From assembly GCA_964463915.1 (NCBI GenBank), contig CAYXEH010000039.1, forward strand, positions 1 to 24,072: 24,072 bases of DNA, written 5' to 3'. The number at the start of each line of letters is the position of its first letter. Within the stretch, counting starts at the first letter, position 1. Shown here piece by piece: positions 1 through 8,044 of the stretch. Origin of the DNA: PUPG01 sp964463915 (lineage in GTDB: Bacteria > Bacteroidota > Bacteroidia > Bacteroidales > UBA7960). The notes below the pieces were generated by a model. That model searched no databases and had not been told where the DNA came from. It saw only the letters and a program-made list of their open reading frames with translations. Made by a program: the position numbers and the translations under genes.

Positions 1-24
1 AAGGGTGAGATTGAGGTGTGCCAT
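1..24 (-). CDS. Possible start of a leftward gene, cut by the window edge
   Basis: An ATG on the minus strand at 24-22 opens eight codons (MAHLNLTL) that run off the left edge without a stop. Little can be said from so few residues and the product is not recognisable. The support is context: a good Bacteroidota-type promoter (48-78) points at this ATG and would leave a leader of about 20 bases. The adjacent OmpA gene ends at 248 and is transcribed in the same direction, but the promoter suggests an independent unit. Confidence 0.4.
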
Positions 25-47
25 GATGTATTGATTTTGGTTTAATG

Positions 48-78
48 TAAAGATATTATAATTAAACGAATGAGCAAT
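48..78 (-). promoter_or_regulatory. Bacteroidota-type promoter for the left-edge gene
   Basis: Read on the minus strand, ATTG (78-75) is followed after 19 bases by TATCTTTA (55-48). This fits the Bacteroidota vegetative sigma consensus TTTG-N19-21-TAnnTTTG with one mismatch in each box. The next minus-strand ATG is at 24-22. This is the best-spaced promoter in the window besides the one before the ElbB gene. Confidence 0.55.
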
Positions 79-190
79 ACTTCTCCTCCATAAAATGCAG
101 GCATGACTAATCCGCAATGGATAGCCATCCCTGTTCGTTTTTGTTGATGAAACCGGAATTTGAAAGGAGATTGGCCCGGATTGCGACCAT

Positions 191-234
191 CCTGGCAGGG
201 TTTTTCATCCTGATGGTACGCTTACCCTGCCAGG
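191..234 (-). terminator. Strong hairpin downstream of the OmpA gene
   Basis: CCTGGCAGGGT (191-201) and ACCCTGCCAGG (224-234) are perfect 11-bp inverted repeats with a 22-base loop. They lie 14 bases beyond the stop of the minus-strand OmpA gene, where a transcript end is expected. No U-tract follows the stem on the minus strand, so it is not a textbook intrinsic terminator; it may instead protect the 3' end of the mRNA. Confidence 0.4.
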
Positions 235-247
235 GACGACCATGATT

Positions 248-1186
248 TTAATGCTGTTCGATGATGCGGAACAGTTCATCCAACTGCGGGGTGAGGATGA
301 TCTCGGTACGACGGTTCTTTCTGCGGGCTTCCGGGCTGTCTTCGGGATCTACCGGGTGGTATTCTCCCCGGCCGGCTGCAATAAAGCGTTGGGGATCGAT
401 GTCACCGTGCTTCTTCAGGATGCGAACAATGGCCGTGGCACGCAATACGCTCAGGTCCCAGTTGTCTTTGAATGAGGCCCCCGGTTTTACCGGCACATCA
501 TCGGTGTGGCCTTCAATCATGACATTGATGTCCGGATTTTGTTCCAGCACAGCGGCGAGTTCACTCAGGGCCTGTTCCCCCTGGCTGTCTATTTGGGTGC
601 TGCCTGTTGCAAACAGCAGGTTTTCTTCCAGTGATACATACACCTTACCATTGCGGATCTCCACTGAAAGCCCTTCATCCTGAAAGCCCAGCAAGGCATT
701 GGAAACAGTATGACGAAGCTCTTCCACGATGGAATCCTGCCGTTGCAGAATATCTTCCAGTTCGTTTACGCGTAGTTCTTTTTCTTCCATCTCCCTCATG
801 GCCCGGTTCAGTTCATCTTCTCTTCGTTGGAGGTCACGTTGCGTTTCCTGCAGGCGTTCCATTACCTGCCGGGTTTCTGCTGTTTGTCCCTCCATCAGTG
901 TTTCTGTTTGTTCCACGAACTGTTCGTGTTGTTCACGGAGTTTTCTCAGGCTTTCCCCCAAATGGGTGGTGTCCTGTTCAAGACGCTCATTGTGACGTCG
1001 CAGCCCGGCAATCTCATCTCTCATCCGCTCGTTGTCATCCAGACAATCATCCAGGCGTTCTTCCGTCGTGGCGTTTTGCTCCCGGAGGTTTTCATAACGG
1101 GCTTCCATGTCATTAAACTTGCTTGCGGGCACACAGGAGACCAATGTCATGGAAATAATCGTGAGGGCAGTAATAACTTTTCTCAT
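248..1186 (-). CDS. OmpA-family lipoprotein with coiled-coil stalk
   Basis: A 312-residue protein that probably tethers the outer membrane to peptidoglycan. It has a lipoprotein signal with a lipobox ending in SC (Cys18), a long Glu/Arg-rich coiled coil (about residues 24-155), and a C-terminal OmpA domain (about 182-300). The OmpA domain carries the motifs GHTDD and D..LS..RA (Asp244, Arg249) and NRRTEI, the usual diaminopimelate-contacting pattern. No beta-barrel is present, so it is not a porin. I chose the ATG at 1186 because it opens directly into the signal sequence; a TTG six bases upstream is less likely. It starts 12 bases after the stop of the secreted amylase gene, so the two are probably co-transcribed. 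The fold and export signal are clear; the exact physiological role is inferred. Confidence 0.85.
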   Translation of the reverse strand: MRKVITALTIISMTLVSCVPASKFNDMEARYENLREQNATTEERLDDCLDDNERMRDEIAGLRRHNERLEQDTTHLGESLRKLREQHEQFVEQTETLMEGQTAETRQVMERLQETQRDLQRREDELNRAMREMEEKELRVNELEDILQRQDSIVEELRHTVSNALLGFQDEGLSVEIRNGKVYVSLEENLLFATGSTQIDSQGEQALSELAAVLEQNPDINVMIEGHTDDVPVKPGASFKDNWDLSVLRATAIVRILKKHGDIDPQRFIAAGRGEYHPVDPEDSPEARRKNRRTEIILTPQLDELFRIIEQH

Positions 1187-1198
1187 AATCAATGAATG

Positions 1199-3997
1199 TT
1201 AGCGTACAACCTGGATTCTTTCGGTGATGATTGCGTTGGCGGTGCGGATCCGGATAAAATAAATGCCGGTGCGAAGGTCACCCAGTTCCAGGGTCGTTTG
1301 CCTGTCACCGGACGGGCGTTGCCTTACATTTCGTCCCACCAGGTCAATCACCTGTACTTCAATAATTTTTTCAGGGGCTTCAATATTCAGGATGTTTGTT
1401 ACAGGGTTGGGATAGACCTTTACCTGTTCATCTGCAGGAGAAATATCCGGCTGATCCGTATCCAGAGGGATGCCATGATCCTCAAAAGGTTCTGTGGAGT
1501 ACATCCGGTACTCTCCCGGTTCAAGGGTTAGTGGGTCGTTCACCTCATTGACTGTGATCTCGTCGCGGGTGAAATATTCGTGCCAGGTGCCTGTCTCCTG
1601 GAAGTTCGGGTCAATTTCTCCCTGACGGATACCAAAATTCCCCAGTATGGTCACGTTGCCGGACTCGTGATTCAGGTGGATCCGTTTCATTTCTCCATCC
1701 AGATGGAGGGTGTAATCATCAGTACGGAAGACATCTTCTGAGGTTTTCAGGTTGGTCAGGGCGGCATAGATGTCGTAGAGGTTCTTACGGCGGTAGTCGT
1801 CATAATAGTCCCAGCGAACGGGTTTGGGATCGGTGCGGCAGCCGTCGTCAATGCTTCCGTCGGGGCAGTGGTTGATGGAGTAGTCATAGCCCAGTTCGCC
1901 GAATTGCCAGATCATTTTCGGTCCCGGAATGGGGAAGTAAAATGTGGCAGCCAGCTCCGCACGTTTGAGGGCGGTACCCAGGTCACGAATGTCATAGTCG
2001 TCCTGGTGGTTGTTTCCGTAAGTAAGATTTTTAAACATCATGCGTTCTTCGTCATGACTCTCCATGTATCCGACCAGATGGGGTTCGTCCCAGCCCCTTT
2101 GCTGGTAAGAAATACTTTCGAAGTTGCTGTCATCGATCCATCCCATGGCGGCTTCCTGGTAAGCATGGGTGATGTTGCCCCATAGCATCATGCCGTATTC
2201 GGCCAGCTCCCGTTCTTCGTTGTTCGCGGTGAAATGCTCAAGAATGACGTAGGCGTCAGGATTGACCTCCCAAACCTCATCCGCGATCCGTTTCAGGTTG
2301 TCAATGCGGGACTGGTCATAGTTCCAGCCCTGATCACCGGTTTGTTCATTGGTAAAGCCTTTGGTGAAGTCGAACCGGAACCCGTCTATGCGGAATTCGG
2401 TCAGCCAATATTGGGTAACACGGCGGAAAAAATCCCTGGTGTGTTCGCTTTCCTGGTCGAAGGTGTTGCCCCAGCACCATGGTTCATGGGGGCAATCGGT
2501 GAGGTACCAGGGGTTTTCAGGCATCGGGGCGCCCCATGCTCCTGCATCCTCATCAAAATACATCTGTACCATGGGTGAAAGGTTGAAACTATGGTTCAGC
2601 ACAATATCAAGTACAACGGCGATTCCCCGTTGATGGCATTCATCTATGAACTCCTTGTAGGCTTCCTGTGGGCCGTAGGCCTTGTCGGTGGCGAAATACA
2701 GGGCAGGGTTGTACCCCCAGGATATGTTGCCTTCAAACTCGTTGACAGGCATTAGTTCGATCACATTGACTCCCAGGCTTTGCAGGTAGTCAAGTGAATC
2801 CTGAACCGCTTTGATGTCACCTGCCTCGGTGAAATCACGTACCAGTAGTTCGTAAACCACCATGTCTTCCCCGGCCGGAGGGGTAAAATCCCCGGCCTGC
2901 CATTCATAGGCCGGTCTGCCGGGATGCAGGATGCTGACCAGTCCTTCTGTTTTTTGCTCCGGGTAATCTTTCAGGTCAGGATAGGTGGATGCCGGGATGT
3001 ATTCATCGTTCCAGGGATCCAGGACCTTGTGTGTGTAGGGATCGGCCAGACGTAACTCTCCGTCGATGTAAAACTGGTAGCCGTATTCGGTGTCTGCCTC
3101 CAGTCCTTCAAGGGTGATCCAGTAGTGGGTGCCGTCAGGGGTCCGGTTCATATAATGGTTTTCGGTGGGATGCCAGTTGTTCATGTCGCCGATCAGGAAT
3201 ACATATTCTTTCAGGGCAGGGGGATCATGCAGTACAAGGGTGGCCGAGTTTTCGTCATGGTAGGTGACGCCGGGCTTCACGCCCTCAGGCAGTTCAGCAA
3301 CCGGTGGCTCGTCGCGGACGAAAATGCGGGTACTGTCTTTGACAGATTCATTGTCAAACCCGTAAGCGATCACCTCAATTTCATGGTTGCCGTATGTTTC
3401 CGCATCCCAGGTGTAAGAAAGACTTTCTTCGGTGGTGGAAATGATATAGCCCTGGTTGATAAACAGGGCGATGGAGTCTGCCTCATTGGCTGAGGCTTCA
3501 ACCCCTACCTGGTCGTGTAGTTCGAACACCGGCTGCAAACCTGAAGGTGCCCTCAGAGAGATTGAAAGCCCTTCTTCCACTACGGGCACAAAAAGATCTT
3601 CGGTTTGCGGACTTCCATTGGGTCCGCGAAATACAAAATGCATCCCCACAATGGTCTGGTTGTCATCCACATCATAAAACTCTCTTATACTGGGGCTGAT
3701 CTCCAGTTCGTAAAGGTCATCATCGATGCGGGTAAGTTGCGGTTGTGTGTCATTGTTGTTCCAGTCTCCGATCACATACTGCCATTCATCGCCATTTTTC
3801 AGGGAAACCCCTGTATGGGCGTACACCTCTCCGGTGAACCCGGCCATGTCCCCGGATCCCTGGGTGGCGTCAAATACGATTGTAACGGGCTGGTCTTCTG
3901 TGGGAAGGGCCGGAATGGTGGTGATCTGTGCATGGGAAAGGCCGGAGGCCATACCCAGTATAAAAATGATCAGGATGCGTATATGGTAAGTTGCCAT
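1199..3997 (-). CDS. Secreted GH13 alpha-amylase with T9SS sorting domain
   Basis: A 932-residue glycoside hydrolase family 13 enzyme predicted to cleave alpha-1,4-glucans outside the cell. Order of parts: Sec signal peptide (1-23, ending SHAQ); a beta-sandwich region (about 25-150); an Ig-like stretch (about 150-230); a CBM48-like domain with GDMNNWHP (about 240-320); the catalytic barrel (about 365-760); a beta-rich C domain; and a type A T9SS sorting domain (about 857-932, starting VKVYPNPV). The conserved GH13 regions are intact: D464...NH (region I), nucleophile D543 in GFRFD, acid/base E587 in ILEHF, and D649 in ESHDE. The sorting domain implies passage through the type IX system to the surface or medium. 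It heads a likely two-gene transcript with the OmpA lipoprotein. The exact substrate (starch, glycogen or pullulan) cannot be decided from sequence alone. Confidence 0.93.
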   Translation of the reverse strand: MATYHIRILIIFILGMASGLSHAQITTIPALPTEDQPVTIVFDATQGSGDMAGFTGEVYAHTGVSLKNGDEWQYVIGDWNNNDTQPQLTRIDDDLYELEISPSIREFYDVDDNQTIVGMHFVFRGPNGSPQTEDLFVPVVEEGLSISLRAPSGLQPVFELHDQVGVEASANEADSIALFINQGYIISTTEESLSYTWDAETYGNHEIEVIAYGFDNESVKDSTRIFVRDEPPVAELPEGVKPGVTYHDENSATLVLHDPPALKEYVFLIGDMNNWHPTENHYMNRTPDGTHYWITLEGLEADTEYGYQFYIDGELRLADPYTHKVLDPWNDEYIPASTYPDLKDYPEQKTEGLVSILHPGRPAYEWQAGDFTPPAGEDMVVYELLVRDFTEAGDIKAVQDSLDYLQSLGVNVIELMPVNEFEGNISWGYNPALYFATDKAYGPQEAYKEFIDECHQRGIAVVLDIVLNHSFNLSPMVQMYFDEDAGAWGAPMPENPWYLTDCPHEPWCWGNTFDQESEHTRDFFRRVTQYWLTEFRIDGFRFDFTKGFTNEQTGDQGWNYDQSRIDNLKRIADEVWEVNPDAYVILEHFTANNEERELAEYGMMLWGNITHAYQEAAMGWIDDSNFESISYQQRGWDEPHLVGYMESHDEERMMFKNLTYGNNHQDDYDIRDLGTALKRAELAATFYFPIPGPKMIWQFGELGYDYSINHCPDGSIDDGCRTDPKPVRWDYYDDYRRKNLYDIYAALTNLKTSEDVFRTDDYTLHLDGEMKRIHLNHESGNVTILGNFGIRQGEIDPNFQETGTWHEYFTRDEITVNEVNDPLTLEPGEYRMYSTEPFEDHGIPLDTDQPDISPADEQVKVYPNPVTNILNIEAPEKIIEVQVIDLVGRNVRQRPSGDRQTTLELGDLRTGIYFIRIRTANAIITERIQVVR

Positions 3998-4038
3998 GTT
4001 ATTGGTCCGTTTGTTTTTAGGTATAATGCTCCTTTATA

Positions 4039-4046
4039 CAAAGATA
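4039..4046 (-). promoter_or_regulatory. Promoter -7 box for the amylase-OmpA transcript
   Basis: The minus strand reads TATCTTTG, a perfect match to the Bacteroidota -7 consensus TAnnTTTG, 41 bases before the amylase ATG. No convincing TTTG was found at the -33 spacing. Confidence 0.5.
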
Positions 4047-4083
4047 CAAAATGTTTTATGGGTTTATCCGGTCTTTCGGGCTC

Positions 4084-4365
4084 TTCAGGTTCTCATGCCC
4101 TGCTGGCTTTCGTGGCCTTGTGACTCCTATGGCCCTGTGCCTTCCGTGGCCCTTTGCCAGCCTCCGTTGGGGTCCTGTGCCCTGCGGACTCTCGTGGCCC
4201 TGTGACTTTTATGGCCCTTTGTTGCNNNNNNNNNNNNNNNNNNNNNNNNNNNNNNNNNNNNNNNNNNNNNNNNNNNNNNNNNNNNNNNNNNNNNNNNNNN
4301 NNNNNNNNNNNNNNNNNNNNNNNNNCCTTTGTTGCCCCTGGTTCTTATAGCCCTGTGCCCTGCTG
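4084..4365. repeat. Degenerate GC-rich minisatellite around scaffold gap 1
   Basis: This is most of the gene-free stretch 3998-4432. On the plus strand, short imperfect units such as GGCCCTGTGCC, TCGTGGCCCTGTGAC and GGCCCTTTG recur every 9 to 30 bases. The ten bases CCTTTGTTGC occur on both sides of the gap, so the gap lies inside the repeat. On the minus strand the pattern is of the GGCACAGGGCCACG kind. The open frames across it are repeat artefacts and have no recognisable product. It separates the divergent amylase and AsmA promoters. Confidence 0.7.
4226..4325. other. Scaffold gap 1 (100 N)
   Basis: Exactly 100 undetermined bases, the conventional placeholder for an unknown length. The matching repeat edges suggest the assembler broke inside the minisatellite. 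Confidence 0.98.
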
Positions 4366-4386
4366 GCCCGGAAAGCAATAATTTTG

Positions 4387-4394
4387 TAACTTTA
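4387..4394 (+). promoter_or_regulatory. Candidate promoter -7 box for the AsmA gene
   Basis: TAACTTTA fits TAnnTTTG except for the last base and lies 38 bases before the AsmA ATG. The -33 position holds GCTG, only a weak match to TTTG. Confidence 0.4.
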
Positions 4395-4432
4395 CATAAA
4401 TCGAGGTAATTATCCACATAAATCATACCACG

Positions 4433-7270
4433 ATGTTCAAAAAGATATTAAGGATCACCTTGAGTATATTGCTTGTTCTTTTGTTGCTGATCATTATTCT
4501 TCCCTACGCGTTTCGTGGTGTTATCCTCGACAGGGTGAAAAATGAGCTCAATGAGCAACTGGAGGCGGAGGTCGGTTTCGACCGCCTTCGATTGTCGCTG
4601 TTACGCGATTTTCCGGACGTGTCAGTGATGATTGAAGAACTGATCGTAATTAATGAAATACCATTTGAAGGGGATACCCTGGCGGCGATTCACAGGGCTT
4701 CTGTGACAATTGACCTGCGCAGCCTCTGGAGGGAAGGGTATGAGATTAAACGGATCCGGCTTGACCGGCCCGATCTCAGGTTGCGCTTCCTGGAGGATCG
4801 CGGTGCAAACTGGGACATCGTGCCGACCTCTGAGACAGTAAGAGAAGAACCGGCGGAACCCGCTGACTTCCGTCTGGCCCTGCGGAGCGTACAGCTGGAA
4901 GATGCCCGGATTTTCTATCACGATGACGTGTTGTTGACTTATATTGATGTGAACGGGCTTTCCGGGGTTTTTCGCGGTGACCTGACCCGGGATGTGACTA
5001 CTTTGCGGACACAGGATGCGGGCATTGAGTCACTGAATCTGAGGTACGACCGCTTTCCCATCCTCAGTGACATTAATGTGCGGCTGACCGCCGAATTGGA
5101 AATGGATATGCGTGACTGGCTGTTTACTTTCCGCGACAATGAATTTTGGATGAATGAATTGCCGCTGCAGTTTGACGGGGTGATCGGGCTTCCGGAGGAG
5201 GGCGGAACTTCCATGGATGTTTCTTTTTCGGCTGCCAGATCTGATTTTGCGGCTTTCCTGTCGATGATCCCGGCGATGTATACCGGCGATTTTGACAAAC
5301 TGGAGTCTGCCGGTACCCTTGCCCTCAATGGTCGGATAAATGGATTGCTTAAGGATGAGCAGATCCCCGGGTTTGATTTGTCGTTGGAAGTGGATGACGG
5401 CATGTTCCGTTATCCTGACCTTCCTTCTGCTGTATCAGATGTGGAGGTGGATGCCCATATCGCCAATACCGGCAGCACGATGGATGAGGTAGAGGTGGAT
5501 GTGCCTGTTTTACGTATGATGCTGGGAGACAATCCTGTGGAAGCACGTTTTGCGATGCGGACCCCGGAGAGTGACCCGTGGGTTGATATGGCAATGCATG
5601 GTAGGGTGAACCTGGGTGAAGTGGGTGGATTTTTCCCGCTTGAGGAAGGAACAGAACTGAGCGGGATGTTGGAAAGCACCATGGAAGCGCGCGGTTATCT
5701 ATCTGCCCTGGATAGGGGTGAATACGATTCTTTTCATGCGACCGGGGGGCTTCAGGCTGATGGAGTAAGGGCTGTTACAGCCGGACTGACTCATCCGCTG
5801 GAGATGGAACGCCTGGAAGCTGATTTCCGGCCCAGCCGGTTCAATCTGACAGATTTCCGGGCACGCATGGGCGACAGTGAGCTGAGCGCCGGCGGTCATA
5901 TTGACAATATGCTGCATTATTTGATGGAAGGACAGATGCTGTCAGGTCATTTTGATGTGTATTCATCTAATCTGAACCTGAACCAGCTACTCGAAGATAT
6001 GCCGGAAGAGGCACCGGATGATGAGCCCATGGAACTCACGGTGATAAAGGTTCCCGGGAATGTCAATCTCAGCCTCAGTTCGCGCGTTGACAGGATGCAG
6101 TTCGGAAGTATGGACCTTGCCAACCTGCGGGGAGAGGTGCAGGTGGTTGATCAGATGGCCCTGCTGGATGAATTGCGCATGGAACTCCTTGGCGGGGAAC
6201 TGGCCCTGAATGGGTCTTACCGTACCGTAGAAGCCGATCCGGAAATCTCTTTCGGGCTTGATTTTTCATCCTTTGATTTTCGTGAAGCTTTCAATACGTT
6301 TAATACTGTCCGGGTGCTGGCGCCCATCGGGGAATATGTATCCGCCCTGGTATCCGGGCAGTTGTCGATTGATGCCCGCCTGGATGAAACACTTCGCCCG
6401 AGGCTGGAGAGTCTGACAGGACGGGGAAATCTGCAATCTTCCGCTGTCGGGGTGACCAACCATCCGGCCCTGGTGACCCTGGCTGAACAGGTGCACATGG
6501 ATATGTTCCGGGAGTTGTCGCTGCGTGATTTGCTGTTAAGGTTTTCTTTCGCGGACGGGAAAGTGGAGACTGATCCGTTTGACTTTTCATTCGGGCAGTC
6601 GCAGGCTGTGGTAAGTGGATCTACCTGGTTTGACCGGCGGATCGATTATGTGCTTCGACTGGATATTCCCAGGGAGCAGTTTGGCTCCAGGGCCAATCAG
6701 ATGCTGGATGACCTGGTAAGTCAGGCTTACGACAGGGGGTTGGATGTGCAGCCGGGTGAACGGGTGCAACTGGATGTGAAGATCGGAGGGATGGTCACCA
6801 GCCCGGAGGTTTCTGTGGGTTTGCCCGGAATGATTGATGAGGTGCGCGACCGGCTGAAGGATGAGGCTGAGCGGCTGATCCGGCAGGAGGTTGATGAGGC
6901 CCGTGAGCGCGTGGAAGAAGAGGTGCAAGAGCGTACAGAGGACACTCGTGAAGAGGTCAGCGAGAGGCTGGAGGAACGTGCCCGGCAGGTTATTGAGGAG
7001 GCCGAACAGCGGGCGGAAAGCATACGTCGTGAAGCTTCCAGGACGGCTGACAGGGTGCGTGAAGAGGCCAGGGAACAGGCAGAAAAGTTGCTGGAGGAAG
7101 CCAGCGGACCGATTGCCAGGGCGGCTGCCCGCCGTGCCGGGGATGCCCTGATCCGGGAGGCCGACCGTCGTGCCGGGCAGCTGGAGGATGAGGCCGATAC
7201 CCGGGCCACCCGTTTGGTGGAGGAAGCCAAAATCCAGGCAGAGCGGATACGCCGGGGGGAGGAGGAGTGA
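4433..7270 (+). CDS. AsmA-family protein with long charged C-terminal helix
   Basis: A 945-residue membrane-anchored protein of the AsmA / bridge-like lipid-transfer superfamily, whose members are implicated in moving phospholipids between the inner and outer membranes or in outer-membrane homeostasis. An N-terminal transmembrane helix (about 8-28) is followed by the AsmA N-terminal domain, with the typical sequence around RDFPDVSV and a later W.I pattern (about 30-140). A long beta-rich periplasmic region contains the AsmA-like C-terminal domain (about 560-795). Residues 800-945 are a nearly uninterrupted Glu/Arg/Ala-rich helix, unlike the beta-rich body. The gene stands alone, with its own candidate promoter, and is convergent with the thioesterase gene. 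Family assignment is firm; cargo and partners are unknown. Confidence 0.85.
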   Translation: MFKKILRITLSILLVLLLLIIILPYAFRGVILDRVKNELNEQLEAEVGFDRLRLSLLRDFPDVSVMIEELIVINEIPFEGDTLAAIHRASVTIDLRSLWREGYEIKRIRLDRPDLRLRFLEDRGANWDIVPTSETVREEPAEPADFRLALRSVQLEDARIFYHDDVLLTYIDVNGLSGVFRGDLTRDVTTLRTQDAGIESLNLRYDRFPILSDINVRLTAELEMDMRDWLFTFRDNEFWMNELPLQFDGVIGLPEEGGTSMDVSFSAARSDFAAFLSMIPAMYTGDFDKLESAGTLALNGRINGLLKDEQIPGFDLSLEVDDGMFRYPDLPSAVSDVEVDAHIANTGSTMDEVEVDVPVLRMMLGDNPVEARFAMRTPESDPWVDMAMHGRVNLGEVGGFFPLEEGTELSGMLESTMEARGYLSALDRGEYDSFHATGGLQADGVRAVTAGLTHPLEMERLEADFRPSRFNLTDFRARMGDSELSAGGHIDNMLHYLMEGQMLSGHFDVYSSNLNLNQLLEDMPEEAPDDEPMELTVIKVPGNVNLSLSSRVDRMQFGSMDLANLRGEVQVVDQMALLDELRMELLGGELALNGSYRTVEADPEISFGLDFSSFDFREAFNTFNTVRVLAPIGEYVSALVSGQLSIDARLDETLRPRLESLTGRGNLQSSAVGVTNHPALVTLAEQVHMDMFRELSLRDLLLRFSFADGKVETDPFDFSFGQSQAVVSGSTWFDRRIDYVLRLDIPREQFGSRANQMLDDLVSQAYDRGLDVQPGERVQLDVKIGGMVTSPEVSVGLPGMIDEVRDRLKDEAERLIRQEVDEARERVEEEVQERTEDTREEVSERLEERARQVIEEAEQRAESIRREASRTADRVREEAREQAEKLLEEASGPIARAAARRAGDALIREADRRAGQLEDEADTRATRLVEEAKIQAERIRRGEEE

Positions 7271-7381
7271 TTACCCTCTCGTGGTAGTGATACCGGTTGA
7301 TGGCAGCATGACGCCCCTCCGGGGGTTCAATGGCAATATCCCATGGAAAAAGAGCTGTGCCGGGTTCCCTGATTGTAAGTT

Positions 7382-7774
7382 TTATTGTTCCAGTGACTCC
7401 AGGAAGGGTTTTTCGTCTACCACATACCGGGTATGTGTGCCGAAACCGATCTTTCCCTTGCTGTCAAAGGCTTCTACCTTGAATGACAGTTTGCGTCCTT
7501 CTGTACGGATCAGTTCCGCTTTTGCCTCTACGGTATCACCCATCGGGGTGGCCCTGATGTGCTTGATGCTGATTTCTGTTCCCACCGTTGTTTGTCCGGC
7601 TTGAATTTGCTCCTGTACACTTTTCCAGGCGGCCTGCTCCATCAGTGCCACCATGGCCGGCGTGGCCAATACTTTTAGTGTGCCCGACCCGTGATTCAGG
7701 GCCGTGTCTTTTTCGGTAATTCTGTTGTTGGTTGGTCGGCGCTGCGCGCCTCCGGTTGTTGGTTGTTGGTTCAT
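7382..7774 (-). CDS. Hot-dog fold thioesterase (FlK-like), repeat-derived start
   Basis: A 130-residue small thioesterase related to the fluoroacetyl-CoA thioesterase (FlK)-like branch of the hot-dog superfamily. These enzymes hydrolyse acyl-CoA thioesters; the physiological substrate here is unknown. Family signatures are TEKDTALNHGSG (from residue 20), ATPAMVALME, and a central strand with ISIKHIRATPMGDTV, which holds the conserved His and Thr. The first 17 residues (MNQQPTTGG...) are encoded by an AACAACC-rich and GC-rich repeat (7735-7764) also found beyond the exodeoxyribonuclease gene. They are not conserved-looking, so the ancestral start has probably been replaced, or translation begins nearer residue 18 at a non-ATG codon. 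A minus-strand TATCTTTG box lies at 7916-7923. Confidence 0.8.
   Translation of the reverse strand: MNQQPTTGGAQRRPTNNRITEKDTALNHGSGTLKVLATPAMVALMEQAAWKSVQEQIQAGQTTVGTEISIKHIRATPMGDTVEAKAELIRTEGRKLSFKVEAFDSKGKIGFGTHTRYVVDEKPFLESLEQ
7735..7764. repeat. GC-rich dispersed element, copy 1 (inside thioesterase 5' end)
   Basis: Thirty bases beginning GTCGGCGCTGCGCGCC and ending GGTTGTTGGTT. They match 8808-8837 at 29 of 30 positions, and 7940-7963 is a diverged, shorter relative. The copy lies within the first codons of the thioesterase frame. Confidence 0.8.
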
Positions 7775-7915
7775 GGCTGTATGGTTTTTTTTTGACCCCG
7801 GAGGATGGGAGACTGTTCAACTAAGTGTGTCAACTAATCTTTATTAACGGCCGTGTTCATGGTCCGGGGAATTGATTAATTCTCCATAATCCTGAAGGGA
7901 GCTTAATTCCGTGTA

Positions 7916-7923
7916 CAAAGATA
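7916..7923 (-). promoter_or_regulatory. Candidate -7 box toward the thioesterase
   Basis: The minus strand reads TATCTTTG, an exact TAnnTTTG match, 141 bases before the thioesterase ATG. No -33 TTTG is seen at the usual spacing. The long leader would include the repeat-rich 5' region. Confidence 0.4.
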
Positions 7924-7932
7924 AAAATCTTA

Positions 7933-7940
7933 TATATTTG
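7933..7940 (+). promoter_or_regulatory. Candidate -7 box for the exodeoxyribonuclease gene
   Basis: TATATTTG is an exact TAnnTTTG match. Transcription would start near 7946 and run about 100 bases through a repeat element before the ATG at 8045. It lies only 9 bases from the divergent box at 7916-7923. Confidence 0.45.
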
Positions 7941-8020
7941 TCGGGGCTGACGCGCCTCCGGTTATGGGCAACCCCCACCGTTTTCATCCCATGAGAACTA
8001 ACAACTAAACAACCAATTAA
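7940..8020. repeat. Composite dispersed repeat upstream of exodeoxyribonuclease III
   Basis: The first part (7940-7963) resembles the GC-rich element ending GCGCCTCCGGTT. The second part (7963-8020, 58 bases, starting TATGGGCAACCCCCACCG) recurs at 8922-8979 with one mismatch. The latter half contains CCCATGAGAACTAACAACTA and ends CAACCAATTAA. ATGGG near its start and CCCAT in the middle can pair. Confidence 0.85.
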
Positions 8021-8044
8021 TACAAGCAGCGAAGCCACAACAGT

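Noticed and set aside
4051..4426. Small proteins across the 4.1-kb minisatellite on either strand
   Set aside because: They span the N gap and consist of repeat-derived Gly/Pro/Cys-rich or Arg/Gly-rich text with no domain.
6727..7230. Ser/Arg-rich reading frame on the minus strand opposite the AsmA tail
   Set aside because: It is an antisense shadow of a GC-rich, Glu/Arg-coding helix and lacks any recognisable feature.
7314..7325. Terminator between the AsmA and thioesterase genes
   Set aside because: CCCCTCCGGGGG can form only a short stem and no U-tract follows, so I did not call it.
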